From Sphingomonas lycopersici (GTDB lineage: Bacteria > Pseudomonadota > Alphaproteobacteria > Sphingomonadales > Sphingomonadaceae), in assembly GCF_026130605.1 (NCBI RefSeq), contig NZ_JANFAU010000001.1:372001-436000 (forward strand): a DNA stretch of 64,000 nucleotides, read 5' to 3'. Within the stretch, counting starts at the first letter, position 1. Each line of letters opens with the position of its first letter. Position numbers and translations under genes: made by a program. Positions 45,071-55,409 of the stretch are shown in pieces. The notes under the pieces are model-generated. The model was not told where the DNA came from and searched no databases. It saw nothing but the letters and a program-made list of their open reading frames with translations.

Positions 45071-45642
45071 TGCGCCAGCCCCCGCGCGCGCGTCATCAAA
45101 TGCGACATCGCGCGCGCGACATGTTTCTCGACCGCGCTGGGGGAAATCCCGAAACTCTCGGCAATCACCTTCTTCTCGATATTTTCGATGCGATAGAGGA
45201 TGAAGATCGCGCGCGTCCGGGTCGGCAGGTCGCCGAGCGATCGCAGCAGCTGCGTCATGATGCTCTTCCCGGCGGCGATGCGCTCGGGATCGAGAAAGTC
45301 GACGCTCTGGCCGTAGAGCTGCCGCACCGCATCGGCCTGATCGGATCGCACCTTGCCGTGGCGCGCGCGATCGCGCAGCAGATTGGCGGCGACCTGGAAG
45401 ATATAGCCGGAATGGAGGCCGGTCTGGCGCGCATCGCCGCCGAACAGGCGCGCGAACGTCTCCTGCGTCAGATCCTCGGCTTCGGCGCGGTCGTGGACAC
45501 GCTTGAGGAAGAACGAAAGCAGCGCCGGCCGCCAGCGCCGGACCTCAACGTCAACCTCCAGGCTCCGTTCACTCAGCAGGACCCGATACCCCGATTTCCA
45601 GCATTTCGTAACGTAATACGTATGACGCGGGCCAGCGCACAC
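45067..45642 (-). CDS. ECF sigma factor, FecI-like
   Basis: The frame begins at GTG 45642, since no ATG, TTG or later GTG precedes the sigma-2 region; the start remains uncertain and no good ribosome site is visible. The 191-residue protein has region 2 ([32 protein letters not shown]) and region 4 ([36 protein letters not shown]). With the FecR and STN receptor genes it forms a complete cell-surface signalling cascade. The first codons ([15 protein letters not shown]) do not look like a sigma factor. Confidence 0.88.
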   Translation of the reverse strand: MCAGPRHTYYVTKCWKSGYRVLLSERSLEVDVEVRRWRPALLSFFLKRVHDRAEAEDLTQETFARLFGGDARQTGLHSGYIFQVAANLLRDRARHGKVRSDQADAVRQLYGQSVDFLDPERIAAGKSIMTQLLRSLGDLPTRTRAIFILYRIENIEKKVIAESFGISPSAVEKHVARAMSHLMTRARGLAQ

Positions 45643-45783
45643 TTTTCGACCGACGAATTCTCACCGCGCGCGCCAGTGCGGCCGGACTCGCCCCGCAGCG
45701 AATTTAGGTCGATTGACAGATTTGCTCTCGCTCGCCCATGCTTCCCGCGCCGCCGGAGGCTGAAGGACAGGAGCGAAAAGCGC

Positions 45784-46581
45784 ATGAGCGACGGGGCGAC
45801 GATGCTCGAATTCATGAAGGCCGAGCGCGACGGTGAGGTGCTGATCGTCACGCTCAACCGCCCGGACAAGCGCAACGCGCTGTCGGCGGCGTTCATCGAG
45901 GAAATCTACGATCTTTTCGAATGGATCCGGCGCAGCGACGAGGTTCGCGCGGTGGTGGTCCGTGCCGAGGGAGGGCATTTCTGCGCCGGGCTCGACCTGA
46001 TCGAGCATCATCTCGAACGGCGCAGCGCGAGCGACTTCATGGCGATCTGCCGCCGCTGGCACGCCGCCTTCGACGCGATCCAGCATTGCGGCAAGCCGGT
46101 GATCGGCGCGCTCAACGGCGCGGTGGTCGGCGGCGGGCTCGAACTGGCGGGCGCCTTTCATATCCGCGTCGCCGATGCGACGACCTATTTCGCGCTCCCC
46201 GAGGGGCAGCGCGGCATCTTCACCGGCGGCGGGGCGACGGTGCGCGTCGCGCGGCTGGTCGGCGAGGCGCGGATGATCGACATGATGCTCACCGGGCGCA
46301 CCTATGCCGGCGACGAAGCGGTCGCGGTCGGGCTGTGCCAATATCATGTCGCGGGAAGCAGCGTCGACAAGGCGATCGAGATCGCGCGCAAGGCGGCGCA
46401 GAACCCGCCCTTATCGAACTTTGCCATCACCTCGGGGATCGCGCATATCGGCAATATGCCGTCCGCCGATGCCTATTTCGCCGAGGCGTTCATCGCCGGG
46501 ATCACCAATACCCAGCCGGCGTCGAAGGATCGGCTCGAAGCCTTCATGAACAAGACCGCCGCGCGGGTGCGGCATGAGTGA
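45784..46581 (+). CDS. Enoyl-CoA hydratase/isomerase family protein
   Basis: ATG 45784, preceded by AGGAG at about 11 bases, gives 265 residues. Crotonase signatures are [20 protein letters not shown], the oxyanion-hole [11 protein letters not shown] and [12 protein letters not shown], and a catalytic Glu in [15 protein letters not shown]. The family acts on CoA thioesters in fatty-acid or aromatic-acid breakdown. It overlaps a second crotonase by 8 bp. It is divergent from the ECF sigma gene. Substrate unknown. Confidence 0.85.
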   Translation: MSDGATMLEFMKAERDGEVLIVTLNRPDKRNALSAAFIEEIYDLFEWIRRSDEVRAVVVRAEGGHFCAGLDLIEHHLERRSASDFMAICRRWHAAFDAIQHCGKPVIGALNGAVVGGGLELAGAFHIRVADATTYFALPEGQRGIFTGGGATVRVARLVGEARMIDMMLTGRTYAGDEAVAVGLCQYHVAGSSVDKAIEIARKAAQNPPLSNFAITSGIAHIGNMPSADAYFAEAFIAGITNTQPASKDRLEAFMNKTAARVRHE

Positions 46582-47374
46582 CGCCGACACGCCGCCGGTG
46601 CTGCTCGACGAACGCGGCGCGGTCGCGCGCGTCACACTCAACCGGCCGCGTGCGGGCAACGCCCTCGCACTGCCGCTGATCGAGGCGCTGACCGCCGCCT
46701 TCGCCGCGCTCGCGCCGCGCGAGGATATCAAGGTGATCGTGGTCGCCGGCGCGGGCGGGCGGATCTTCTGCGCCGGGCATGATCTGGGCGAGTTACGCAG
46801 GGCGCTCGACCGCGAAACGCCCGACGAAACCTATCTCGCGCGCGATTTCGCCGCGCTCACCGCGCTGATGCAGGCGATCATGGCGCAGCCGCAGATCGTC
46901 ATCGCCGAGATCGAAGGAGTCGCCACCGCGGCGGGGTGCGAGCTGGCCGCGGCCTGCGATCTCGCGCTTGCCGCGAGCAATGCGCGGTTCGCGGTGCCGG
47001 GGGTCAATATCGGCTTCTGGTGCCATACCCCGCAGGTCCAGCTGGTCCGCGCAGTTGGCGCCAAACAGGCGATGATGATGCTGGCGACCGGGCGGCTGTT
47101 CCCCGCGACGCATGCGCTGGAGATCGGGCTGGTCAACGCGCTTTATCCGCCGGAGGAGCTGGCGGGGGCAGTCGAAGCGCTCGCCGGCGAGATCGCGGCC
47201 AAGCCGGCATCGGTGCTGCGGCAGGGCAAGGCTTCGTTCAACCGCATCGCCGGGCGCGGCATCGCCGAGGCCTATGCGATCGCGCGCGAGGCGGCGCAGG
47301 CGCATATCCTCCACCCCGATGCGAAGGAGGGGATCACCGCCTTCACCGAAAAGCGCGACCCGCGCTGGATTTAG
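46574..47374 (+). CDS. Enoyl-CoA hydratase/isomerase family protein, second gene
   Basis: The start overlaps the end of the previous crotonase by 8 bp; 266 residues. [35 protein letters not shown] and [18 protein letters not shown] give the oxyanion hole. The position of the usual second catalytic Glu is less clear ([15 protein letters not shown]), as in ECHDC3-like members. It is probably part of a two-gene unit for a CoA-linked catabolic step. A palindromic repeat after its stop may terminate transcription from both sides. Confidence 0.85.
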   Translation: MSDADTPPVLLDERGAVARVTLNRPRAGNALALPLIEALTAAFAALAPREDIKVIVVAGAGGRIFCAGHDLGELRRALDRETPDETYLARDFAALTALMQAIMAQPQIVIAEIEGVATAAGCELAAACDLALAASNARFAVPGVNIGFWCHTPQVQLVRAVGAKQAMMMLATGRLFPATHALEIGLVNALYPPEELAGAVEALAGEIAAKPASVLRQGKASFNRIAGRGIAEAYAIAREAAQAHILHPDAKEGITAFTEKRDPRWI

Positions 47375-47382
47375 CCTCCCAC

Positions 47383-47463
47383 CGTTCGCCCTGAGCTTGT
47401 CGAAGGGCTGCCCTCCTTGCGTGGAAGAAAAGTGCAGGGCTTCGACAAGCTCAGCCCGAACGG
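47383..47463. repeat. Sphingomonad-type intergenic inverted repeat
   Basis: Arms 47383-47410 and 47435-47463 (core TTCGACAAGCTCAG and its complement) form an imperfect long hairpin between the convergent crotonase and SMP-30 genes. A second copy in opposite orientation lies at 60944-61025. Such elements are dispersed in sphingomonad and related genomes and can act as bidirectional terminators. Confidence 0.8.
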
Positions 47464-47490
47464 GGAGAGGGTATCAGCGCCTTCTACGCC

Positions 47491-48348
47491 TCAGTCGCAA
47501 TAGAGGCCCGGGCTCACCCCGCGCACGCCGGGAAACACCTCGAACAGCGCCCCGTCGGCCTCCCTGGCATCGAGCCCGATCGTCGCCGAGGTGACGAACA
47601 TGCGATCGAGCCCCGCGCCCGCGAAGGCGATGTTGGTGATCTGCCGCGCAGGCAAGGCGATCGTCCGATCGAGCGTGCCGTCCGGCGCGAAGCGGCTGAT
47701 CCGCCCGCCGCCCCAATGCGCGATCCACAGATAGCCCTCGGCGTCGACCGTCATCCCGTCCGGATAGCCGTCCGCCTCGGCGAAGCGGATGAAGGGATGC
47801 TTTCCTTCCAACGCCCCGCCCTCGCCGAGCGCGAAGCGGAAGACCGTCCGCCGCGCGGTATCGCTATGATAGACCCACGCACCGCCGGGCGCGAAGGCCG
47901 GGCCGTTGGGCACACGATACCCCGCGTCCATCCGCTCGCAGCGAAAGCCGGGGCCGAGCCGGTAGAGCGCGCCGCAATCCTGCTCCTCCGCCATGTCCAT
48001 CGTGCCGCACCAGATATTGCCCGCGGCATCGGCCTTGCCGTCGTTCATCCGGCTGCCGGGGAGATGCGGCTCGGGATCGTGGATCGGGCGGATCGCGAAG
48101 GGATCGAGCGTCAGCTCGGCGAAACCGCTCTGGACGCCGACGATGAATCCGCCGCGCTCGCGCTCGACGATCCACCCGGTCGGCTCGGGCATCGCCCAGC
48201 GCTCGATCCGCCCGTCGGCGAGCGACAGGCGGTTGAGCGCGGGCGCGAGAATATCGACCCAGAAGACCGCATTCTCGCGCGCCGACCATAAGGTGCCTTC
48301 GCCGAGGACATCGCGCGTCTCGCGCGGCACGATCCGCCAGTCGCTCAT
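47491..48348 (-). CDS. SMP-30/gluconolactonase-family sugar lactonase
   Basis: ATG 48348 with AGGA eight bases upstream gives 285 residues. The six-bladed propeller carries the metal ligands expected for SMP-30: Glu in VLGEGTLW, Asn in RMNDGKADAAGNIWCGTM (in part), Asn in VPNGPAF and Asp in GYPDGMTVD. These enzymes open sugar lactones in the cytosol. In this locus it would turn L-arabino-gamma-lactone into L-arabonate. It is the third gene of the mutarotase-dehydratase-lactonase operon. Confidence 0.87.
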   Translation of the reverse strand: MSDWRIVPRETRDVLGEGTLWSARENAVFWVDILAPALNRLSLADGRIERWAMPEPTGWIVERERGGFIVGVQSGFAELTLDPFAIRPIHDPEPHLPGSRMNDGKADAAGNIWCGTMDMAEEQDCGALYRLGPGFRCERMDAGYRVPNGPAFAPGGAWVYHSDTARRTVFRFALGEGGALEGKHPFIRFAEADGYPDGMTVDAEGYLWIAHWGGGRISRFAPDGTLDRTIALPARQITNIAFAGAGLDRMFVTSATIGLDAREADGALFEVFPGVRGVSPGLYCD

Positions 48349-48382
48349 CGCCGATTCCTGGTCCGGGCCATGTAATCTCTCT

Positions 48383-48494
48383 CCCGTCACCCCGGCCTTG
48401 AGCCGGGGTCCATTGTGTCTCAGGCCCCGCAGCCAGAGCCCCTTGCCCTGCGCTTGCCGCCCGATGGACCCCGGCTCAAGGCCGGGGTGACGGG
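48383..48494. repeat. Perfect 31-bp inverted repeat pair in the arabinose operon
   Basis: Arms 48383-48413 and 48464-48494 are exact reverse complements with a 50-base spacer, core CCCCGGCTCAAGGCCGGGG. The element lies between the dehydratase and lactonase genes of one operon and would form a long hairpin in the mRNA. It is a type common in sphingomonad intergenic DNA. Confidence 0.85.
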
Positions 48495-48507
48495 GTAAGC
48501 GCCTGCC

Positions 48508-50307
48508 TCAGTGATTATCCCGCGGTAGCCCGGCGGTCTGCGCGATCCGCTGGTATTTTTCCGCGCCTTCGAGGATCGCGCCCGTCTCCATCTGGCCGAC
48601 GATGCCGCGCTGGATCTCCTGCCACGGGGTCTGCGAGGCGGGATAGGCATAGCCGCCCGCCGCCGCCAGGGCACGCCGCCGCTCGGCGAGCTCCGCGTCG
48701 GAGATCAGCACGTCGGCGGTCCCCTTCGCCAGATCGATCCGCACGCGATCGCCGGTGCGGATCAGCGCGAGCCCACCCATCGCCGCCGCCTCGGGCGAGG
48801 CGTTGAGGATCGACGGGCTGCCCGACGTGCCCGACTGGCGGCCGTCACCGATGCACGGCAGCGCGTGGATGCCCTCGCGGATCAGATAGGCCGGCGGGCG
48901 CATGTTGACGACTTCCGCCGCCCCCGGATAGCCGATCGGCCCCGCGCCGCGCATGAACATCAGCGTCTCGGCGGTGATGCCGAGCGCGGGATCGTCGATG
49001 CGATGGTGATAATCCTCCGGCCCGTCGAAGACGACCGCGGGGCCCTCGAACGCATCGGGATCGTCGGGGTTGGAGAGGTAACGCGCGCGGAATTCGTCGG
49101 AGATCACGCTGGTCTTCATGATCGCGGAATCGAACAGATTGCCGCGCAGCACGATGAACCCGGCGTCCTCCTTGATCGGCCGTTCGAACGGGCGGATGAC
49201 CTTTTCGTCCTCGATCGCCACGTCGCGGCAATTCTCGCCGATCGTCCGGCCGTTGGCGGTGACCGCATGTTCGTGGATCAGCCCCTGCCGGATGAGCTGC
49301 GCCACCACCGCGGGGACGCCGCCGGCGCGATAATAATCCTCGCCGAGATACTCGCCCGCCGGCTGGAGATTGACCAGCAGCGGCACCTTATGCCCCTTCT
49401 CCTGCCAGGTATCGATCGGCAGATCGACCCCGACATGCCGCGCGATCGCGGCGAGGTGGATCGGCGCGTTGGTCGAGCCGCCGATCGCCGAATTGACGAC
49501 GATCGCATTCTCGAACGCCTCGCGCGTCAGGATGTCGGACGGCTTCAGATCCTCCGCCACCATCTCCACGATGCGTTTGCCGGTGTGATAGGCGACCTCC
49601 TGCCGATCGCGATACGGCGCCGGGATCGCCGCCTGGCCGGGCAGCGACATGCCGAGCGCCTCGGCGAGCGAATTCATCGTCGTCGCGGTGCCCATCGTGT
49701 TGCAATAGCCGGTCGAGGGCGCCGAGCTGGCGACGAGGCGGATGAATTCCTTATCGTCGATCTGCCCCGCGGCGAGCATCTCGCGCGCCTTCCACACGAT
49801 CGTCCCCGATCCGGTGCGCTCGCCCTTGTGCCAGCCGTTGAGCATCGGGCCGACCGACAAGGCGATCGCCGGGATGTTCACGGTCGCGGCGGCCATCAGG
49901 CACGCCGGCGTGGTCTTGTCGCAGCCGACCGTCAGCACCGCCGCGTCGAGCGGATAGCCGTAGAGCAATTCGACCAGCCCGAGATAGGAAAGGTTGCGAT
50001 CGAGCCCCGCGGTCGGGCGCTTCCCCGTCTCCTGGATCGGATGGACCGGAAATTCGATCGCGATCCCGCCCGCTTCGCGAATGCCCTCGCGCACGCGCTC
50101 GGCGAGCACCAGATGATGCCGGTTGCACGGGCTGAGATCGCTCCCGGTCTGCGCGATGCCGATGATCGGCTTGCCCGAGCGCAATTCCTCGAGGCTGAGA
50201 CCGAAGTTCAGATAGCGCTCCAGATAGAGCGCGGTCATGTCGATATTGGCAGGATTGTCGAACCAGGCGCGCGAGCGCAGCTTATCGGTCGGCTTAGGCG
50301 TGGTCAT
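48508..50307 (-). CDS. IlvD/Edd-family pentonate (L-arabonate) dehydratase
   Basis: The 599-residue protein has the family cysteines in [24 protein letters not shown] and [13 protein letters not shown], as in Fe-S sugar-acid dehydratases, plus [17 protein letters not shown] at the C-terminal lobe. Length and motifs fit L-arabonate/D-xylonate dehydratases better than branched-chain IlvD. It would convert L-arabonate into L-2-keto-3-deoxyarabonate. It follows the mutarotase gene by 16 bp. D-xylonate as an additional substrate cannot be excluded. Confidence 0.87.
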   Translation of the reverse strand: MTTPKPTDKLRSRAWFDNPANIDMTALYLERYLNFGLSLEELRSGKPIIGIAQTGSDLSPCNRHHLVLAERVREGIREAGGIAIEFPVHPIQETGKRPTAGLDRNLSYLGLVELLYGYPLDAAVLTVGCDKTTPACLMAAATVNIPAIALSVGPMLNGWHKGERTGSGTIVWKAREMLAAGQIDDKEFIRLVASSAPSTGYCNTMGTATTMNSLAEALGMSLPGQAAIPAPYRDRQEVAYHTGKRIVEMVAEDLKPSDILTREAFENAIVVNSAIGGSTNAPIHLAAIARHVGVDLPIDTWQEKGHKVPLLVNLQPAGEYLGEDYYRAGGVPAVVAQLIRQGLIHEHAVTANGRTIGENCRDVAIEDEKVIRPFERPIKEDAGFIVLRGNLFDSAIMKTSVISDEFRARYLSNPDDPDAFEGPAVVFDGPEDYHHRIDDPALGITAETLMFMRGAGPIGYPGAAEVVNMRPPAYLIREGIHALPCIGDGRQSGTSGSPSILNASPEAAAMGGLALIRTGDRVRIDLAKGTADVLISDAELAERRRALAAAGGYAYPASQTPWQEIQRGIVGQMETGAILEGAEKYQRIAQTAGLPRDNH

Positions 50308-50323
50308 ATCTGGTCCTTGGGGA

Positions 50324-51469
50324 TCAGCCGATCGTCGACAGACGGAAGATCATGCGGTGGTGATAGGGATGCGCGGGGTCGACCCGCGCCGATCCGAACG
50401 CCTGCTGGTTGGGCGTATCGGGGAACTTCTGCGGTTCGAGCGCGATGCCGTCACCCATGCGATAGAGATGGCCCGATTTGCCGATCAGCGTGCCGTCGAG
50501 GAAGTTGCCGGTATAGACCTGCACCCCGGGCTGATCGCTCCACACCTCCAGCGCGCGGCCAGAGGCGGGGTCTTCGAGCCGCGCGGCAAGCTTGGGCTCC
50601 TTGGTCGCGCCGGCATCGAGCACGAAATTGTGATCGAACCCGCGCCCCGCGACGATCTGCGCGTCGCGGCCATCGCGCAGCCCGTCCTCGATGATCTTGC
50701 CGCGGGTGAAATCGAACACCGTGCCCGCGACCGGCTTCAGCTCGCCGGTCGGGATCAACGCGGCGTTGACCGGGGTATAGCGGCTCGCCGGGATCGTCAG
50801 GCGATGCCCGTTGATGCCGCCCGGCGCGCCCTCGCCCGCAAGGTTGAAGATCGCATGATTGGTGAGGTTGACGATCGTCGGCGCGTCGGTGGTCGCGTCA
50901 TAATCGATCGTCAGGTCGCCGGCATCGTCGAGCATATAGGTCGCGGTGACCTTGAGCGTGCCGGGATAGCCCTGATCGCCCGCCGGGCTGGTCAGCGCGA
51001 AGGTGACGCTCGCCTTGGCGCCGCTCTTCACCGCGACGACGCGCCAGTTGAGCTTGTCGAACCCCTTGGTCCCGCCGTGGAGCGAATTGGCCTTGTCGTT
51101 CTGCGCGAGCTGATAGCTTTTGCCGTCGAGCGTAAAGCGGCCGCCGGCGATGCGATTGGCATAGCGACCGACGCTCGCCCCCCAATAATTGGGGTGATCG
51201 GCATAGCGCTGGATATCGTCATAGCCGAGCTCGACATCGGCGAGCTTGCCCGCGCGATCGGGCATCATCAATTGCTGCAAGGTCGCGCCGAAGCTGATGA
51301 TCCGCGCCGAGATGCCGCGCGCATTCGACAGCGTCACCGCCTCGACAATCGTCCCGTCGGCCAGCTTGCCCGCCGTCTCGCGTTTCGCCTCCGCCGCCTG
51401 GGCCGAGGTGCCCGCCAGCAGCATCGCGATCGCCAGCGCCATCGCGCCCCCGCGCATCACTCCCCGCAT
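50324..51469 (-). CDS. Secreted aldose 1-epimerase (mutarotase)
   Basis: ATG 51469 with AAGGAA upstream gives 381 residues. A signal peptide ([19 protein letters not shown] in part) predicts export. The mutarotase fold has catalytic His in [13 protein letters not shown] and [14 protein letters not shown], and the Glu in [12 protein letters not shown]. It interconverts alpha and beta anomers of sugars, here probably L-arabinose released in the periplasm. It is the first gene of the operon with the dehydratase and lactonase and is divergent from the permease gene. Confidence 0.87.
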   Translation of the reverse strand: MRGVMRGGAMALAIAMLLAGTSAQAAEAKRETAGKLADGTIVEAVTLSNARGISARIISFGATLQQLMMPDRAGKLADVELGYDDIQRYADHPNYWGASVGRYANRIAGGRFTLDGKSYQLAQNDKANSLHGGTKGFDKLNWRVVAVKSGAKASVTFALTSPAGDQGYPGTLKVTATYMLDDAGDLTIDYDATTDAPTIVNLTNHAIFNLAGEGAPGGINGHRLTIPASRYTPVNAALIPTGELKPVAGTVFDFTRGKIIEDGLRDGRDAQIVAGRGFDHNFVLDAGATKEPKLAARLEDPASGRALEVWSDQPGVQVYTGNFLDGTLIGKSGHLYRMGDGIALEPQKFPDTPNQQAFGSARVDPAHPYHHRMIFRLSTIG

Positions 51470-51523
51470 CAACCCGTTCCTTCTATAGCGCACGCGCCCG
51501 TTGACGCCTGCTCGCGGTTTATA

Positions 51524-51536
51524 TAGTCCGACAAAT
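51524..51536. promoter_or_regulatory. Putative GntR (FadR-type) operator between mutarotase and permease genes
   Basis: TAGTCCGACAAAT, the exact complement of ATTTGTCGGACTA found at 61164-61176. It is built around GTC-G-GAC, the kind of dyad bound by FadR-subfamily GntR regulators. It lies 55 bp upstream of the mutarotase start and 51 bp upstream of the permease start, over a TATA-like sequence. Confidence 0.6.
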
Positions 51537-51586
51537 GAAAGCGGAGCAAGCCACTGTTTGATGGCCTTGCGCTCAGGGAGAGTGAG

Positions 51587-52882
51587 ATGGCCGTAGCGCC
51601 CAGCACGACAGTGATCCCCAGCGAGGCGCCGGCATCGGCGCGGACCAATTACGCCCCGGCGCTGACCCTGCTCGCCAGCCTGTTCTTCATGTGGGGCTTC
51701 ATCACCGTCATCAACAACACCTTGCTGCCGCATCTGCGCGCGGTGTTCGACCTGAGCTACACCCAGACGACGCTGATCGAATCGGTGTGGTTCATCGCCT
51801 ATTTCGTCGCCTCGATCCCTTCGGCGAAGCTGATCGAGCGGATCGGCTATCAGAAGTCACTCGTCACCGGATTGCTGATCATGGCGGCGGGGTCGCTCGG
51901 GATGATGCTCGCCGCGAGCATTCCGAGCTATGGCGTCACGCTCGTCATGCTGTTCGTCATCGCCAGCGGCATCACCTTGCTGCAGGTCGCGGCCAACCCC
52001 TATGTCGCGGTGGTCGGCAAGCCCGAGACCGCCTCGTCGCGGCTCAATCTGGTGCAGGCGATGAATTCGGCCGGGACGATGCTCGCGCCGATGTTCGGCG
52101 CCTATCTCATCCTCGGCCGGTCGAAGAGCGGCACCGCCGAGGCGGGCGCGGTGATCAGCCAGGCCGATCGCCTCGCCGACGCGCATTCGGTGATCCTGCC
52201 TTATGGCCTTGTCGCGGCGGTGCTGGTGGTGCTGGCGATCGTCATCGCGCGCTTCCCGTTGCCGGCGATGGGCAATGCCACCAGCCGCGTCGCCAAGGAG
52301 GAGCGCCGCCAGCATTCGCTGTGGAAGCACCGCAACCTCGTGTTCGGCGTGCCGGCGATCTTCATCTATCTGATCGCCGAGATCGGCGTCGCCAATCTGT
52401 TCGTCAATTTCGTCAGCCAGCCGCAGATCGCCAACCTCACGCATGAGGCGGCGGGGCGTTACCTCACCTTCCTGTGGGGCGGGATGATGGTCGGGCGATT
52501 CGTCGGCTCGGCGATCATGCAGCGGGTGCGCGCCGAGACGGTGCTCGCCGCGGTATCGGTCGGCGCGTTCGTGGTGATGATGATCACCGTCTTCGCGCAC
52601 GGCCCGGTCGCGATGTGGTCGCTGATCCTCGTCGGGCTGTTCCATTCGATCATGTTCCCGACGATCTTCACGCTCGGGATCAAGGGATTGGGCCCGCTGA
52701 CCGAGGAAGGCTCGGGGCTGCTGATCATGGCGATCGCGGGCGGGGCGTTGGTGATCGTCCAGGGGTGGCTGGCCGACCGCTTCGGCCTGCAATGGTCGTT
52801 CCTGCTCACCGCCGCATGCGAGCTCTATATCCTGTTCTATGCGCTGTGGGGGGCGAAACCGACGGGTCAGGTGGAGGGATAA
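51587..52882 (+). CDS. FucP-like sugar MFS transporter
   Basis: ATG 51587 with AGGGAGAG upstream gives 431 residues and 12 predicted membrane helices. Features of the fucose/glucose-galactose permease group are LFFMWGFITVINNTLLPHLR, QVAANPYVAVVGKPETASSR in part, and NLVQAMNSAGTMLAP. It imports a monosaccharide with protons. Its place in the locus points to L-arabinose. It is divergent from the mutarotase operon with the putative GntR operator between them. Confidence 0.87.
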   Translation: MAVAPSTTVIPSEAPASARTNYAPALTLLASLFFMWGFITVINNTLLPHLRAVFDLSYTQTTLIESVWFIAYFVASIPSAKLIERIGYQKSLVTGLLIMAAGSLGMMLAASIPSYGVTLVMLFVIASGITLLQVAANPYVAVVGKPETASSRLNLVQAMNSAGTMLAPMFGAYLILGRSKSGTAEAGAVISQADRLADAHSVILPYGLVAAVLVVLAIVIARFPLPAMGNATSRVAKEERRQHSLWKHRNLVFGVPAIFIYLIAEIGVANLFVNFVSQPQIANLTHEAAGRYLTFLWGGMMVGRFVGSAIMQRVRAETVLAAVSVGAFVVMMITVFAHGPVAMWSLILVGLFHSIMFPTIFTLGIKGLGPLTEEGSGLLIMAIAGGALVIVQGWLADRFGLQWSFLLTAACELYILFYALWGAKPTGQVEG

Positions 52883-52893
52883 CGCCTCTTCTT

Positions 52894-52922
52894 CCTCCCC
52901 TCCCTGGTGAAGGGAGGGGAGG
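52894..52922. terminator. Bidirectional hairpin between convergent permease and GntR genes
   Basis: A perfect 12-bp stem (CCTCCCCTCCCT at 52894-52905 with 52911-52922) and five-base loop between convergent stops at 52882 and 52933. No long T-run is seen, so it may work as a processing signal. Confidence 0.6.
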
Positions 52923-52932
52923 AGCGTTCGCC

Positions 52933-53715
52933 TCAGGCGCCCTCCCCGCTTTCCGCCCCCGGCATCACGCTGCGCGTATCCTCGAGCGCGAGATCGACCA
53001 GCACGCGCATCGCCGCGCTCGCCGCATCGCCGTCACCCGCGAGGATCGCGTCATAGACCTTGGCGTGATCGGGAATCGGGTTACGCGGCAAAGCGCGGGC
53101 GCGTTGCTTATATTGCGTCGTCCAATGCACCGCCGCGCCGATGCTCGCGCTGAGCATCTTGATCGCGTCGTTGCGCGTCGCCTGGAGGATCGCGTCGTGG
53201 AAATCGCGGTCGGCGGCACGCCCGGCGTCGGTCGCCAGCGTATGCCGGCGCATTCCGGCGAGCGCCTCCTTCATCTTGCGCAGATCCTCGCGATCGCGCC
53301 GCTCCGCCGCGAAGCGCGCCGCGGCGGGCTCGACCACTGCGCGCAACTCGAACAGGTCGCGGATCAACTGCATGTCGGGCTCGCCGGCAAAGGCCCAGGC
53401 GAGCACATCGGGATCGAGCAGCCGCCAGCGTTCGCGCGGCAGCACCTTGGTCCCCGCCTTGGGCCGGCTTTCGACCAGCCCCTTCGCCGCCAGCACCTGC
53501 ACCGCCTCGCGATAGGCGCCGCGCGACACGTCGAGCGCCTCGGAAAATTCGACCTCGCTCGACAGCACGTCGCCCGGCGCATATTCGCCCGAGAGGATCG
53601 CGACCCCGAGCTTATAGGCGATCGCGCCGTGCAGCCGCCGCCCCGTCCCGCGTGGCTGGCGCTGCGCCCCCGGCTCGGCGGCGCCGTCGTGATGTGCGTC
53701 CGGTAAGTCTTTCAT
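52933..53715 (-). CDS. GntR-family regulator, FadR (FCD) subfamily
   Basis: ATG 53715 with GAGAGGG upstream is preferred over an ATG four codons earlier, giving 260 residues. An N-terminal winged helix (about 25-95: [40 protein letters not shown]) precedes an FCD ligand domain (about 110-245) with metal/ligand residues in [16 protein letters not shown] and [13 protein letters not shown] members commonly sense sugar acids and repress catabolic genes. It is divergent from the semialdehyde dehydrogenase gene and is the obvious regulator of the locus. Confidence 0.88.
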   Translation of the reverse strand: MKDLPDAHHDGAAEPGAQRQPRGTGRRLHGAIAYKLGVAILSGEYAPGDVLSSEVEFSEALDVSRGAYREAVQVLAAKGLVESRPKAGTKVLPRERWRLLDPDVLAWAFAGEPDMQLIRDLFELRAVVEPAAARFAAERRDREDLRKMKEALAGMRRHTLATDAGRAADRDFHDAILQATRNDAIKMLSASIGAAVHWTTQYKQRARALPRNPIPDHAKVYDAILAGDGDAASAAMRVLVDLALEDTRSVMPGAESGEGA

Positions 53716-53816
53716 CAGCCCTCTCATTCTCAGCCGTAGCGTCCATCGCGGGCAAGTGGAACACCGATTGCGTTTCTCCCGACACCGTAATAAGTAGGAG
53801 TAATAAGGAGAAGCCC

Positions 53817-55349
53817 ATGAATGCGCAAATCGCCCAATTCCATTCGATCGACGCGCGGACGGGCGAAGCGTCGCAAGCGTTCGACGCGCATGGCATCGAC
53901 GATGTCGCCGCCGCCTGCGCCGCCGCCGACGCCGCATTCGAGGCCTATCGCCACACCGGGCGCGAGGAGCGCGCGGCCTTTCTCGAACGGATCGGCGCCG
54001 AGATCATCGCGATCGGCGACACGTTGATCGAGACCGCGATGCGCGAAAGCGGGCTGCCGCGCGCGCGACTCGAGGGCGAGCGCGGGCGCACCGTCGGCCA
54101 GCTCAAGATGTTCGCCGATGTCGTGCGGCGCGGCGAGTGGCTGGGGGTGCGCATCGACCCCGCGCTGCCCGATCGCCAGCCGCTGCCGCGCCCGGACCTG
54201 CGCTTGCGGATGATCCCGCTCGGCCCGGTCGCGGTGTTCGGCGCGTCGAATTTTCCGCTCGCTTTCTCGACCGCCGGCGGCGACACCGCCGCCGCGCTCG
54301 CCGCCGGTTGCCCGGTGGTGGTGAAGGGTCATCCCGCCCATCCGGCGACCGGCGCGCTGGTCGCCGATGCGATCCGCCGCGCGGTCGAAGCGTCGGGGCT
54401 GCCGGCGGGGGTGTTCCAGCATCTCGTCGGGCCGGGCAACGAACTCGGCAGCGCCCTGGTGCAGGACCCGCGGATCACGGCGGTCGGCTTCACCGGCTCG
54501 CGCGTCGGCGGGCTCGCACTGCTGCGGCTGGCGCAGAACCGCCCGGTGCCGATCCCGGTCTATGCCGAAATGTCGAGCGTCAACCCGGTCGTGCTGCTGC
54601 CGCATGCGCTGGCGTCCCATGGCGCGGCCTTGGGCAGCGCGTTCGTCGCCTCGCTGACGATGGGCGCGGGGCAATTCTGCACCAACCCCGGGCTCGTGCT
54701 GGCGATCGAGGGCGACGGACTCGACGCCTTCGTCGCGGCAGCAGCGGGCGCGGTGCAGGAGAGCGCGGCGAGCACGATGCTCACCCCTGCGATCCACGCC
54801 GCCTATGACAAGGGCGTCGCGGCGCTCGCGCAGCACGATCGCGTCGAAACGGTCGCGCGCGGCTGCGCCGCAACCGCGCCCCATGACGGCGCCGCCGCCC
54901 TCTTCGCCACCACCGCCGACGCCTATCTCGCCGATGCGGCGCTGGGGCACGAGGTGTTCGGCGCCGCATCGGTGCTGGTGCGCTGCCGCGACGAGGCTGA
55001 ACTGGCGCGCGTGCTCGCCGCCGCCGAAGGCCAGCTTACCGCGACGCTCCAGATGGATGCCGAGGACGAAGCGCTCGCCGCGCGGCTGCTGCCGATCCTC
55101 GAGCGCAAGGCCGGGCGGATCCTCGCCAACGGCTGGCCCACCGGCGTGGAAGTGACGCATGCGATGGTCCACGGCGGCCCCTATCCCGCGACGTCGGACA
55201 GCCGCACCACCTCTGTCGGCAGCCTTGCGATCGACCGCTTCCTGCGGCCGGTTTCCTATCAGAACCTCAGCCAGTCGGTGCTTCCCGCCGACCTGCGCGA
55301 TGCCGGCGCCGCGGACCTGCCGCGGTTGATCGACGGCAAGCGCGCCTGA
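53817..55349 (+). CDS. Alpha-ketoglutarate semialdehyde dehydrogenase (ALDH family)
   Basis: ATG 53817 with AAGGAGAAG upstream gives 510 residues. [20 protein letters not shown] and [13 protein letters not shown] are typical of the NADP-preferring KGSADH group; the catalytic Cys is in [12 protein letters not shown] and the base Glu in [11 protein letters not shown]. It oxidises 2,5-dioxopentanoate to 2-oxoglutarate, the last step of oxidative pentose breakdown. It heads a plus-strand operon continuing through the sugar dehydrogenase and the glycosidases. Confidence 0.86.
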   Translation: MNAQIAQFHSIDARTGEASQAFDAHGIDDVAAACAAADAAFEAYRHTGREERAAFLERIGAEIIAIGDTLIETAMRESGLPRARLEGERGRTVGQLKMFADVVRRGEWLGVRIDPALPDRQPLPRPDLRLRMIPLGPVAVFGASNFPLAFSTAGGDTAAALAAGCPVVVKGHPAHPATGALVADAIRRAVEASGLPAGVFQHLVGPGNELGSALVQDPRITAVGFTGSRVGGLALLRLAQNRPVPIPVYAEMSSVNPVVLLPHALASHGAALGSAFVASLTMGAGQFCTNPGLVLAIEGDGLDAFVAAAAGAVQESAASTMLTPAIHAAYDKGVAALAQHDRVETVARGCAATAPHDGAAALFATTADAYLADAALGHEVFGAASVLVRCRDEAELARVLAAAEGQLTATLQMDAEDEALAARLLPILERKAGRILANGWPTGVEVTHAMVHGGPYPATSDSRTTSVGSLAIDRFLRPVSYQNLSQSVLPADLRDAGAADLPRLIDGKRA

Positions 55350-55363
55350 CCTTGCCATGACAT

Positions 55364-55387
55364 GCGCCGCCCCGGTGAGGGCGGCGC
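55364..55387 (+). other. Intercistronic hairpin
   Basis: GCGCCGCCC (55364-55372) pairs perfectly with 55379-55387 across six bases, between the semialdehyde dehydrogenase and FAH-family genes. There is no T-run, so an mRNA stability or attenuation role is more likely than termination. Confidence 0.5.
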
Positions 55388-55409
55388 GCGCGATTAGGAG
55401 AGTGATTTC